NCBI RefSeq assembly: GCF_026151205.1
Contig: NC_087083.1
Span: 1,793,501-1,857,500, forward strand
Length of the DNA stretch: 64,000 nt
Origin: Bolinopsis microptera
Taxonomy: Eukaryota; Ctenophora; Tentaculata; Lobata; Bolinopsidae
Reading direction: 5' to 3'
Both the position numbers and the translations under genes were made by a program. This document shows positions 47,015 to 58,543 of the stretch, in pieces (the first letter of the stretch is position 1; each line of letters begins with the position of its first letter). The notes under the pieces are model-generated. The model was not told the origin of the DNA, did not search any database, and saw only the letters and a program-made list of their open reading frames with translations.

Positions 47015-50000
47015 TTAGCAAAGGGTCCACGATGTTTCGTTAGTAGGACTCCAATCGTGGATGACAGGTCCTTTTCTCAAAGTATATTTGTTGCTGCTAT
47101 ACGGTTCCTGAAGTTTGATTTGTTAATAAAGGCCTAAATTTAACGAGTGTTTTCTTAAACTTAAAGTTAAACCAACATATTATTATAATAGAAGAAAGTT
47201 TCGCCCAATATAATAGCGATATAGTTACTTTGAAATCAATAAACACAAACAAATGCAAGCAATGTTTTGAATCGTTTGACTGTCGAATCTAGCGAATATG
47301 TCCTAATATAAAAATAAAAGTTTACCTGGGTGATAATCGATTAATTAATTAATTACTCTATTACCTGGGTGATAATTAATTAATCAATTAAGTAATTAAT
47401 TAATTAATTTATTAATTACTCTGTTACCTGGGTGATACCCTTGCAGGCGTCGTTTTCCACGCAGGCTTTTTGAGCATCCTCCAAGTTTACATATTTAGTT
47501 CGGGAAGCGTAAGAATAAAGGAAACTACCCAGGTGCATGCACCAAACATCTGGGAGAGTGATATAATTATATAGAATTTTAACAAACATCGTCATTTATA
47601 TGATGAAATCAAAGATGGGACCACATACTACCATAATCATTATCAGCAATTAAAACTTCAGCACCAGGGTCAACATGGAAAATGAAGGAAATAAAGCTGT
47701 CGATAAGAAGAATTAAAATAATTTGATAAACTAACCTACACGATCATGAAATTAATAAGCAATCAACTAATTAACGCGCAATTAACCTCCACATTTGAGA
47801 TTTCTGCTGTTAACTCCTGCCATATCCTGAGGATCAGCACCGAACTCTTTGTTCTTCAGCCAGCACCGGGAGGTGGATGGTTGGTGGGTCACAGAAACAC
47901 AGCCAGCCTGGTCAGCACATAATGCTGCACAGTCCTCTATGGACACTACGTTATCAACCTGAGATGTGGTTCGGGTCGAGAAGATGATAAGACTTTTGGT
48001 ATTATTTTCGAAAATTTTGGCTTGTTTTATCTTTACTCAAGCGCGCTGTAATATGCCTAAACGTAAAAGACTTCAGGCGATAATTGGATATCTCGCGAAA
48101 TTAAATCAGTACCGCTCAGAAATTGTATTTAATTAAATATATCATACCCGTTTGATGTCAGCTCCACGGAAATCGTAGCTTTCTTTTACACATCCCTCCT
48201 CGACTATAAAGATTCCATGGTTATCATTAGAAGGACGATTGTCACAATGGGAGAAGATTTTATTCCGGCTTGTAGCTTTAGATTGTTGATAGATGTTTTG
48301 CCTCAAAAAACAAATTCTAACAATCCTAATGTCCACTTACGATTTAACTTTAAGAGTCTTAGGCGATGCTATAGAGAAAAATCAAGTTTTGTAATTTTTG
48401 AGTTGTCACCATGAAGGCACTCAACCATGAATTATGATCCTTGTCAAATGCTCCAAGATCTACATTATATTCTACTTTATACTCTACTTTATACTCTACT
48501 TTATACTCTACTTTATACTCTACTTTATACTCTACTTTATACTCTACTTTATACTCTACTTTATACTCTACTTTATACTTTACTTTATACTCTACTTTAT
48601 ACTCTACTTTATACTCTACTTTATACTCTACTTTATACTCTACTTTATACTCTACTTTATACTCTACTTTATACTCTACTTTATACTCTACTTTATACTC
48701 TACTTTATACTCTACTTTATACTCTACTTTATACTCTACTTTATACTCTACTTTATACTCTACTTTATACTCTACTTTATACTCTACTTTATACTCTACT
48801 TTATACTCTACTTTATACTCTACTTTATACTCTACTTTATACTCTACTTTATACTCTACTTTATACTCTACTTTATACTCTACTTTATACTCTACTTTAT
48901 ACTCTACTTTATAATCTACTTTATACTCTACTTTATATTCTACTTTATACTCTACTTTATACTCTACTTTATACTCTACTTTATACTCTACTTTATACTC
49001 TACTTTATACTCTACTTTATACTCTACTTTATACTCTACTTTATACTCTACTTTATACTCTACTTTATACTCTACTTTATACTCTACTTTATACTATACT
49101 TTATACTTTACTTTATACTCTACTTTATACTCTACTTTATACTCACCGCTGTTAACGAGGAAACAGCTCAAGTTAATACTGTTCACAGTATCTTGAGCTG
49201 ATTTTCCATTTTCACCATTAGGTTTGCTCTTCAACCAACAGTCCTGAGTCGATGGTCTGAAAGGGGTGGTACTTTATTTCAGCCATAAAAACATTGGTTG
49301 GGAGCAAAACTCAGAAAAATGAGACACTTAGCATTTCTACAAAAGATCTGCAGCCACTCAACCTGTGAGTAAGTGAAACACAACTGTCCTCTACGTAGCA
49401 GAGCGCTTCACACTCCTCGATAGTGTAGATGGGGTTAACGTTCTTAATATCAGCACCCCAGTAGTCAACTCCTTCATCAACACAGTCATTACCAGACGAC
49501 ACTTGAGCTGCTACTCCGTCTGAGGTAAAAGCAAACGAGAATCTGAGTTTTACAGTGGATGATGTCGGTTGGGAGCTTTATTTTCAATTCAGTTAAAGTT
49601 TAGACTTTTAAAGAACATCATATATGCCCGATAGAACACAATACAAGAATAGCTTAGTAAAGGTGCTGGGATACTCCAGAAAAATCTTGTTATGATACCC
49701 GTAAAATATTTATATGAAATATTGAAATATCGTCAATATATAAACCTACAACACAACGCACGGCTCCAAAATATTCATCTCACACAGAGAAATAAATCCT
49801 TGGGTTTAAATACATACCGAGGCAAGATAAAGCAACACTATCGACTCGATCGTTATCTTCAGGTCTGGCTCCGTTCTCCGAATACTTGACCCAGCAGTCT
49901 CCATTGACCTTAACAAATGCCACAGACTTTGCATCTTGGGTTTTCCTGTGGGGTTTATATCTTTACCGTCAATGAAATATTAAATAAACATCACTTTTTG

Positions 50001-52269
50001 TGCAGTTAAGAATGGACGCTATATGGGTCAGAGGAATTTCGGATTTATTCGCGTACGAAAAATAATGAATTTAATAAAAAATAATGACTTTTTCTCTTTC
50101 GTGCAACAATTATGGGATAATTGAAATTGTACAATGGCTGAAATACTGACAGAGATCTGACCTGGCTTCTCCAACACAATCCATGACAGACGAAACACCT
50201 GAGACCTTCTTAATGTCAGCTCCCCAGAAGTCGAAGTTAGTTTTCACGCAGTTGTTGTTCATCAGCATTGCACCTGAAATTAACGGTTTATTTTAACTTC
50301 ATTAAAAGTCGTTGATTCTGGTGGGGAGGTGAGAGTGTGAAACATATTTTTGACAGTAATAATCATTAATCAAAGCTGATTGGTTGGTTTTTCATTTTTG
50401 TCACGTGTCAAAAAAATTTATTAGTCCTACCTTGACAGGCAAGGTTAGCGCTGACACATCCAACTTTTGGGGCGGGGTTCTGACCGTACATGAGGTTCTT
50501 CAACCAGCAGTCGGTGCCATAGTACGTCATCGACAGACATCCTGCTTGTTTTCCGCACTGAAAGTATGTGATTGTGTTTTTAATTTTAAAGCCATAATTT
50601 TGAGAAAAAAAGTGAAAATAGTAAGGAAAGATTATGGATGTTTTCTGTATAAGATTTTCAGATTTACTTTAAAAAATTAAAACTTATTTAAATTGAAAAA
50701 AGTTTAAAGATTGTACAAACCATAGCAAGACAGGAATCGGCAGAGTCGACGTTTGTTATTTTCTTGATATCAGCTCCTTGGTAGTTGAAATCCTGGACAA
50801 AACAGCTTCCTTGACTCACAAGGTTGACTGGGGAAACAGGATTATCAATTACTTAATTGAATAAACATGGTATTGAAAAATACAATAACAAGATCGAGTT
50901 GTAATTGAGAACGATGAGCAAGGTTAAAAATATTGAGCAGCTTAAGTCAACAATGTTATGGCTTCAGCTGCTTGATTATTTTGATTTAAATAACCTGAAT
51001 TAATTAAAAACTTCCACAACAAAAAACAGCAGCTAACAAAAAAAGCAACAGAACTTACGTGGAGCGGAGTTATCGAAGACAGCGAGACCCAGGCTGTCAT
51101 CGTAGTTCCAAACTTGTGTTTTGACGGTCGTGGTAGCTTGACGGCAGTTTGCATCATTGTCAGAGAAAGCCTTGGTGTACAGAACTTGTCCTTTGTTCTT
51201 GATAGTTACTCTGTCAGCTGTTTTCTCCACCCTGGTAATTGTTTTAGATCAGTGAGTACGATTTACAAATTCAATATGTAAAACACACTTTGACATTAAA
51301 AAAACAAATTTAAGCATATATTTTAGCATTATTTGGGAGATATAAAAACATTTATAGTGTCTTCCCAAGGTCTCCACATGCCAAACTCACACAAGGATGA
51401 TGTTTTTGTCGCCAGATTCACATTTCATTGCCCCATCCTCCATGGTGAAATCAGTTTTCTCCCCATCATACCAGTTCCTCGCACCAGCAGCGTTACAATA
51501 AATGTTTCCTTTTACCTATAGAGGTAAAACTACACGTAACGACTACAGCTAATCATTGCTTTCCTCCATTCTTATACCCAGGCAAATCTCAATCTTAGTA
51601 CATATCTTGTGAACTTATCTAAATAAATATGAAATAAGCCTAAAACGGGAACCTAAAGTCCAAACGAACCTGAAAAAAGAACTTAACCACACAAATGTGA
51701 ATGACGAAAGCCAATAAATCATGCAAGGTGGTTCATGACTAAAGGATAACTCACCTTACTGTAAAGCTCGACATGGGAGTTGGCACCATCAGCACGTCTG
51801 AGGAAGAGCTTGAACCAAACAGATCCCTCGCAAGGGAGCTTGACGTAGAACCGCTCCACGGCTAAGTTAGAAAAGTCTGTGGAGACGACGGCTTGTTCCG
51901 AGACGGAGAAAGGAAGCCAGTTAACACCACTTTGCGCTGTAAGAAAGAATTGAGAATCGATATTTTGCTCAAGTTTTTATTGGGCATATTTCTGAATAGA
52001 TATACCGCCAGATCATTAAAAATGTTTTTTAAAGCCATAGCTATAGCAAAGGGCTTATTAGACTTAATAACCAAATTTTTCGAAAATCATTTTTGTATAA
52101 GGACTCATATATTGTATAAGGACTCATATATTGTATAACTATAACTATAAGGAATCATATATAATAAGAACAAAAAACGAAGCTTGAAGCTTAAATTTTA
52201 ACTTAACTTACCACTAGCGCAGAGCACGTAAATCAATCCCAGAAGGGTGATAGAAACGAGGCGTGTCAT
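47015..52269 (-). CDS. Secreted protein with four PAN/apple modules (15 exons, 581 aa, complete)
   Basis: Exons: 52269-52212, 51936-51755, 51515-51391, 51231-51059, 50827-50721, 50557-50431, 50273-50162, 49945-49818, 49519-49363, 49256-49147, 48203-48148, 47958-47787, 47655-47632, 47549-47428, 47107-47015. All introns are GT-AG and the frame is continuous; total 1746 nt. Residues 1-19 are a signal peptide (MTRLVSITLLGLIYVLCAS). About 20-180 form a cysteine-poor beta-rich domain I do not recognise. Four modules follow (about 180-257, 258-337, 338-426, 427-502). Each is split over two exons and carries GADIK after the first Cys (NYQGADIKKI, DFWGADIKKV, DYWGADIKNV, DFRGADIKRV), then C..C....CVS.T and DCWLK-type motifs typical of PAN/apple adhesion folds. 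A fifth, divergent Cys-rich module (about 503-581) ends SWTLC-stop. Probably extracellular binding or matrix/defence function. Exon 13 is only 24 nt and is the least certain. Confidence 0.9.
47321..47440 (-). repeat. Donor site of intron 14 repeated three times
   Basis: atcacccag/gtaa occurs at the exon 14 end (47428/47427) and twice more in the intron (near 47365 and 47325), separated by taattaatta runs. The two extra copies look like tandem duplications of the exon-intron boundary. Confidence 0.75.
48471..49145. repeat. 12 bp minisatellite, ~56 copies, in intron 10 of the PAN gene
   Basis: Unit tactctacttta with a handful of single-base variants. It starts at the donor of intron 10 (AGCG/gtgagtataaagtagag, minus strand), within about five bases of the exon. 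In plus orientation the unit has no stop in any frame, which creates false 157-255 codon LLYT/ILYF/STLY frames. Confidence 0.97.
52095..52165. repeat. Short tandem repeat in intron 1 of the PAN gene
   Basis: aaggactcatatattgtat repeated two to three times with variants, followed by aactataactataagg. Confidence 0.6.
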
Positions 52270-52352
52270 TTTGATAAAACCAACTCTAACCTTTTAATAA
52301 TATAACCGATACGCAAGTTAAAAATGAATGGTAAAATTAAAAATGAGCTCTG

Positions 52353-52362
52353 CTATTTATAG
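52353..52362 (-). promoter_or_regulatory. TATA box of the PAN/apple gene
   Basis: CTATAAATAG on the minus strand, 84 bases upstream of the ATG at 52269. It predicts transcription start near 52325 and a short ~55 nt leader. Confidence 0.6.
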
Positions 52363-52784
52363 TTACTTCTCAAATCAATCATGTCCCCATCGAAAGGAGT
52401 CTACAGTAATATGAAACGAGAGAAAGGTCATCTTAGATTCAGAATGCGATGAGAGTTATATAGACTATATGCAGGTATAGTGCTTTATTTTTCGGCGACA
52501 GCTTATAGTTCTTGACCGAGGTCCTTTTTCTTAATACTTAGATAACTTAACTAAATATCCCACACGGTGCTCGTGCGGTGGACGCCTTGAGCAAAGCACG
52601 TGTCACTCCGCTACTAACCTGCGGACATCCTGTCAAAATTCATTTTTCATGCGGCTCAAATCATTTTCTTTATATATTTTCTCTATATATTGTGTTATCG
52701 CTCCAAATTAAAAGCAGCTTCGAATTGAGTCACGAAGTTCAATAAATGGCTCATAACGTGAATCTCTTCTGCACGCACAGCACA

Positions 52785-52905
52785 TTGCAATGTTAATGAC
52801 CTGAACCTTTGCAGTTGCTCACACTCCAATACACGAGCAGGACATTGCAATGTTAATGACCTGAACCTTTGCAGTTGCTGACACTCCAATACACGAGCAG
52901 GACAT
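52785..52905. repeat. 60 bp tandem duplication
   Basis: Two near-identical copies of gcaatgttaatgacctgaac ... cactccaatacacgagcagg. A minus-strand frame at 52695-53021 (108 codons) reads through both and shows the same repeat, with no other support for coding. Confidence 0.75.
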
Positions 52906-53302
52906 TTCTTGAGTCTGTAATTCCGGCATCTCCAGGTATAGAGATAGTTGGGGTCAGTGGCGTAACGCGTTGTTTTAAAAATTGTCCCACATTCAAACGG
53001 CGCCTCCCCCCCCCCCCCCATGATGTATTGTAAAGTTACTTAAAAGTTAGTAATCAAGGAGCTGGTTATAACATTCCCGACTAAACAACTTCCAACCCGG
53101 TGTTTAAGAGGTGGATTAATTAAATTTAAACTGCTACTTGCGTGAGCGTAAAAAAAGGGTGTGGCCTATTAACTTAATAAACTTAACAACCTGAAGTCTG
53201 AATAATTTGATTTGGAACCATGGTTTACCCCACTCAAAATAATGATGCAGTTTTAAGACAAATTAAAATATATCATAAGGTAGTATAAAATATTGTACTT
53301 TT

Positions 53303-53385
53303 AGGTTTATAATCTACTATTACCAAAACGCGCCGAGTTGAAATCGTCGACGTTCTTGAATATTTGAAATAAATATTTTACGAGT
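53303..53385. repeat. R3 dispersed repeat, diverged copy
   Basis: ggtttataatctactattac then acgcgccgagttg and aaatattttacgagtat, matching 30636-30725. Confidence 0.5.
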
Positions 53386-53569
53386 ATATCCCTTTATTAA
53401 ATAACATACTAGTAAACATATATAATAATAATATGCGTATATCCTGATTTAAAGACGTTTGATGCTCCAAAAAATTATATGCATAAAGACTTTATAATAT
53501 GAAAACAATGAAGTTCAAAAAAAACTTAAACAGTCCAGTTGCTGCAAATTTCAGTCACTAAATTTAAAT

Positions 53570-53637
53570 TGTATAATCCTTTTCGTTTGAACTTCTTGTA
53601 CATCAGCTCCTTTTTAGTTGTCTGGCTAACTGATGAC
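53570..53637 (-). pseudogene. Relic of a PAN/apple exon
   Basis: After tatttgcag, the minus strand reads ..caactaaaaaggagctgatg.caagaag..aaacg. This aligns with PAN exon 5 (ttcaactaccaaggagctga, tatcaagaaa) with small gaps. The Cys codons are lost and the frame is broken. Probably a decayed neighbour copy of the apple module. Confidence 0.45.
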
Positions 53638-54399
53638 CTGCAAATATTTATTCGACAATTAGATATAAACATTTTAAATATAACCGTAACTTAAATTGAT
53701 CATTACAAAAACCAAATATGACCGATGCGATACTTCAACTCCAAATATTTCGCCGGAGAAAAAATAACGGAAGCTTTTTTGTCAATCCAATCACCTGATC
53801 ACACGTGGATGATGCAAATGATTGATTATTCTATACACTCCACTGTCACGTGACTTTTTAAAACTTGTTCTCTATTATTTTTCAATCTGTTCTCTAATAT
53901 TATATAGCTGGCCCCGAAGGACTATTCGACCCTCTAATCTGATCCCAACCCGAACTCTAACCAAATCCCATGCAAAAGTATATGCTAAGACCCTAACCCT
54001 AACGAGAAATTAAACCAACTTCCTTATACGATCATTTCACGTGATCTATACAGTTTTTTGCCAATATCTCGCCAGGGGAGCATTTTAACCCTATGTCATA
54101 GGGGTGATTCCGAAAATACATCTATTCAATTTGGTTTAAACTTTTTTTAAAATCTCGAAGATCGACTGTAGAGTGATTTAGCAAGGTCGATCACACGTAA
54201 TGAATAAACTCGTTATTGCTTTATTCATATTGGTGATGCCTCATAACTTGCCCCACGAAAAACCTCACTGAAATTCCACGCGGTGTGGGCCGGGGTGGAT
54301 GGCTCGAACAGGAGGTGCATGGGTGTTTCTAACCTAAGGAAGGGACTAGCCATATCTACAACAAAGGAAAGGCCTTAATAGCCTCTACTAACTTTAGAA

Positions 54400-55010
54400 C
54401 CTCAGCATAATTGATTTGTCCACATGCAAATAACACCTTCCGCAGGAAACTAACACGCTCACAGGCTCCCATAATCCATATCTTGTGTAACCCAAGGATT
54501 TTATTTTGGATCGGACACTCAAAACAACGATAGAGGAGCAGTCTACACGTTCACAGGCTACCACGACTCGTGTACCCTAGGAAATGATTTTGGATCGGAC
54601 GCTCAAAACAACGATAGAGGAGTGGTTTACACGCTCACAGGCTACCACCATTTCTCGTGTAATTACCTCAATATTTGAAACGTTCACAGGCTACCACTGA
54701 CCACGTCTTGTGTAACCTCAGGATTTAACACGCTCACAGACTACCACGTCTCGTGTAACCCCAGGACTCTAACACTTAACAGACTCTAACATGCTGACAG
54801 GCTTCCAAATCTCGTGTACCCTAGGATTTGATTTTTGATCGGACACTTAAAACAACGATAGAGGAGCGGTCTACACGCTCACAGGCTACCATGTCTCGTG
54901 TAACCCCAGGATTTGACCAGCTCACAGGCTTCCATGTTTCGTGTAACTTCAAGATTTGGTTTTAGATTGGTCACTGAAAAAAACCGATGGAAGAGCGGTC
55001 TACAGTGATG
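54400..55010. repeat. Irregular tandem repeats (cacgctcacaggctaccac)
   Basis: At least eight variants of cgctcacaggctaccac followed by tctcgtgtaaccccaggatt. Several are joined to ttggatcggacactcaaaac aacgatagaggagcggtc. Period is variable, about 40-110 bp. Confidence 0.75.
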
Positions 55011-55490
55011 TTACAGGAAGTAGGAACATTGCATACATTGCATACTCTTTGTTTTATATTATTAAATATTTGTTTTATTAAAATTATCTATCAAATAATT
55101 GCAAAAATGAATCTTCATTCGAAAAAATTAACATGAATTTTCTTTGATTGGATATATTCCACGAATGAGTGATAATAGCAAGTCATAACAATATAATCTT
55201 AATCAGGCACTCACTGACTGAGCTATAAAGGCCAAGGTATGTTGACTGACCTTTGGTGTTCATTTTAATGTCCGTTCAAAATTATTAATAACTTCCAATG
55301 AAGTAGCTAGGACTAGCTACACAAACTGTGGCCGTAAGTGATTTGAGTTATCAATAACTTATTACAAGTTAGAATAACTTATTTAACTCGATTCAATTGC
55401 AAAAAACCTTGTGCAAAAAGTGCACACGCCACAGTTCCCTACTATAATACAAGTAATAAATTGGACCTTAAAAAATTACAGAACTCACCA
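55011..55490. other. No gene recognised
   Basis: AT-rich sequence between the tandem repeats and the kringle exons; no exon with good splice sites found. Confidence 0.35.
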
Positions 55491-55493
55491 CAG

Positions 55494-56152
55494 TTAATTA
55501 CCACATGTAGGTATAGCACAGAGCTCAAATCGAGGACTAGTTCCCTCAGCATTATAACACCAGGCGCCTGGTTCACTGAGGAAAATAATGACATCTGTTA
55601 AAATGGAAAATTTCAGAAAAGAAATTTCATAGATCATTTATATTTCCAAATCCATCTTCATTGCAATTTTTTGTAGATTTTATTTTATAAATGTTTGTGC
55701 CCATACCTTGTGGTCGACTTGATGACAATAATTATGGAACACTACCAGATATTGAAAACTTACCCGTCTGGATTTCTGCAATAATTCTCTTGCAGTCCTG
55801 AATTAGGGTACCTGAAAATGTTTTTATGATGAGGTCTTTTCCTAAAATATTATAATTATACTTATGTGGGTAAACAGAGTGATTATTAACAATATACCAT
55901 CTGCAAAGTTACCATGATGGTCTCAAACATAAAAAAGAATAAATCCAAATAAGAAGCAACAAGAAAAAGTTTGGATAACTTTAGAAGTGTAGAACGGTTT
56001 AAAAAGCAACAAGAAAATTTACTTCGATGGTGTTACACCATGTATGTTAGGTGATTGAGAGTCCCATTTCTGGCATTTGTGTCCTGATTCTGTGACAGCT
56101 ACCTTTCCCCTGTACTCTGATCCATCATTGTCTGCTCTGTCAACACAATCGT
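55494..56152 (-). CDS. Kringle-domain gene, three exons seen (partial)
   Basis: Exons 56152-56023, 55811-55764 and 55575-55494 join in frame (phases 1, 2, 2) and encode one complete kringle. It carries six Cys and the family motifs EYRG, VTESGHKCQKW, TPSKYPNSGL, NYCRNPDG, AWCYN and CAIPTC. In frame it ends GN-stop at 55494-55496. Alternatively a donor TGT-G/gtaatt lies just before, which would keep the usual phase 1-1 symmetry of kringle modules, so the gene may continue. The first exon's frame is open upstream to ATG 56582 but without a signal peptide, so the true 5' end is not found. Kringles bind proteins or lysines in extracellular proteins, often together with PAN/apple modules (as in HGF and plasminogen). 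Closeness to the PAN gene is suggestive only. Confidence 0.8.
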
Positions 56153-56339
56153 CTGGAAGTGGAGTGGGAGATAATCCATTGGGTATTCTTTTTAGAAACA
56201 TTGTTATAGCAAAAACAAGAACAGTTTCTCGCTTACAATAGTGAATAGTGAGGTATATTGGGGTTTGCAATAAATTGGGGCGCATTAAATCGGGTATCTG
56301 TGAATCAGGCGCGGTAAAGGCGACCAAGTGATCAGTGGA

Positions 56340-56582
56340 CAGTGTTAATAACGCAGTATAACTGTTTGAGAAACTATATGATTTTTCAGTGGCTGAATCC
56401 GCTTTATCAACACAATCGTCTCCCGTTGGAGTTTCTTCAGATAACCTTGTGACGCTTTGAGGCACTGATGCACTGAAGGCACCACTTTGAGGCCCTTGAA
56501 GCACAACTTTGATCAGGCCCTTGAAGCACCAGTTTAGAGGCAGTGAGGCACCTGAGGCAACAATTTGCAACACTTCATGCAT
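56340..56582 (-). pseudogene. Upstream half-kringle start and low-complexity frame
   Basis: GGGAG/ACGATTGTGTTGATAAAGCG at about 56429 matches the start of the real kringle exon (ACGATTGTGTTGACAGAGC) but decays after about 20 codons (ADSATEKS...). Upstream, the open frame from ATG 56582 consists of short repeats (gtgcttcaagggcct twice, gtgcctca several times). Likely a relic of a duplicated kringle exon. Confidence 0.45.
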
Positions 56583-58174
56583 CGTACAGGGTTAGAAACA
56601 TAACATGATGATTAAATGGCTTGATTTCGTGACTAACAAGACCACTCAGTTAGATAACAGTTTTTATAAATAAGTATGGCAGTTAATTGTCGTCATAAAA
56701 CCAATATTTGGTCCATGACTGTTGTTTTGCTCAACATGAATCACTCGAAAAACTTATTCAACTATTAAGATCGAAAGTTATACTCTTATTCACTCGACAA
56801 TCACGTGACTTATACTTTAACACGTTCTCTGAGTGTTTCTTAGTGACTATTCAAAACCTTATCAGCTTATCCCTCTAATCTGACTCCAGCCCTAACCCTA
56901 GCCATTAAGCAAGATGCTTCATCTTACTGTATGTCTGCTTTAAACGAAATTAGAGTTATAGGAGTATATCTGAGGACAAGACATTGCTGAGATGATTACT
57001 ACCAACAAGGGTCATCTTTAAGTATGAAGCTGTGTTAGTTAACTGTTCTTAGATTTAAAAAATTGTAAATAAAGAAAGTTGAAGTAAGTCGAGTTTAGTT
57101 TATTATGAATCTTCGGCCGTATTAAACAAGCGTGCCTTCCATTTTAAAGTAGTGAGACATAAAAAGACTTGAATAATTTTTTCCTTTTCCCCCTTTTGAA
57201 AAAAGGCAATAGTGAAAGGTTACGGATGGAGGTTTTTGCAGAAAAACGTGGATTTTGGAGAACGAGATAGGTGGGTTTAAATATGTCGTGTGTCCTTCCT
57301 TCCTTACGTCCGTTACCATGCAACGAAAAAGTTGCGCGCGCGCGAGGATTGCTTGCGGAGATGTGATGTATAGATAGCCTGTGATCTATGAATGCGCGGC
57401 GCGACTGTGTTTTAATGTATATGATGCATGTAATGTATAATATTACTATTAGGTAATACGCCCAATTTGTTCGTGGCACGCGTAGTGTATTGATGTGTAC
57501 ACGAGTATAGTTTAGTTTTACCTTTGCTGATAATTTCTTGAATTACAGATACAAGTTAAGTTCTACGGCAATTGAACTGAATTTCAAGTGTTTGCCGTAT
57601 TTGATGCATAATTTATCAATATTATTATCAGATCATAAAAATTGAAATGAGCTGATTGGAGCTTATACTTAAATTTATAGTAAATGTGAAATGGAAATCT
57701 AGCGTCCGCCAAAACGAAACAACGGGCGCAATTCTTGTTATAAACTGAAATTGATCTGATCAATAATTTTGTTAACTCACTTTCAGGCTCCGTAGAAATC
57801 TGCCAAGGCTTTTCTGAAAATACATTCGTTACCTTTATGAAGGAGCACTAGCAACTGTTGCTCTGTACAGCGCATCTTTTAACGATACTTTCATTGCCTT
57901 ATCAACTTTCCGAGAAAGCAACAAGTTTCTGTTTCCCAAACAAAAGGAAATGATATCAATTGGAATAACCGTTCTCAAATACAAAATGATACCGTTAATG
58001 AATCGGTCGCTCGCTTTTCCCATTTATTCACGGCTTACGAATTTTAATCAGTTTAATTTTAGGTTTATTACATCGATGGCACTTTCTGGAAACCCCTTAG
58101 GCATAGGGTTTGTTTTCAAGCCAATACCTAGTACTTTGGGATAAACTAGACGTTAATAACTAGTTAGTGTCCAA

Positions 58175-58318
58175 TTAGCTGAGGTTTATCGAATCTTTAT
58201 TTCCGAGTACTGCTTCTGGGTAGTGTTGCTTGATTAATCGCAATTGTAGATGAAAGGTATGTCCGGTCTTGGTGAGGAGGTTGCGGAGAGTAGTTGCTGA
58301 TGAGTGGGTGACAAAATC
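58175..58318 (-). pseudogene. C-terminal coding relic of the R1 element ORF
   Basis: 48 codons in one frame ending in TAA: begins DFVTHSSATTLRNLLTKTGH and ends HYPEAVLGNKDSINLS. The last 17 codons are conserved at 61115-61168 (NYPKAAVLGNKDSINFS-stop) in another deleted copy. Protein-level conservation in two independent copies argues this is the real C-terminus of the element's protein, probably the same ORF that begins at 825. Confidence 0.6.
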
Positions 58319-58543
58319 TACCGGAAAGGTTTCCTACCTTGCTCCTTTATAAAAATATTCGCTATTGAAGCTAGTTCTTTTGGAAGAATAATTTTATAAA
58401 AACACAAAAGTTGTGATTTAGTATTTTCTGGTGTTGGGCCATACCTTGGGTTTTGGAGCTCAATTTTGCTTCCTGAAGGTCTAAATTGTGTAACACTAAC
58501 AGGCTAGTTTCGGAGTTGAGAATCAAAAAGTTGCACATGTGAG

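Noticed and set aside
48427-49201. Plus-strand frames of 157, 242 and 255 codons with LLYT/ILYF/STLY repeats
   Set aside because: All three frames are open only because the 12 bp minisatellite lacks stops; the stretch is intron 10 of the minus-strand PAN gene.
52695-53021. 108-codon minus-strand frame with Cys-rich repeat
   Set aside because: Arises from a 60 bp tandem duplication and a C-run; no splice, signal or family support.
57144-57479. Minus-strand frame with a hydrophobic stretch (YYLIVILYITCIIYI) as C-terminus of the Ly6 gene
   Set aside because: No splice path in phase could be shown from exon 2, and the frame begins without ATG.
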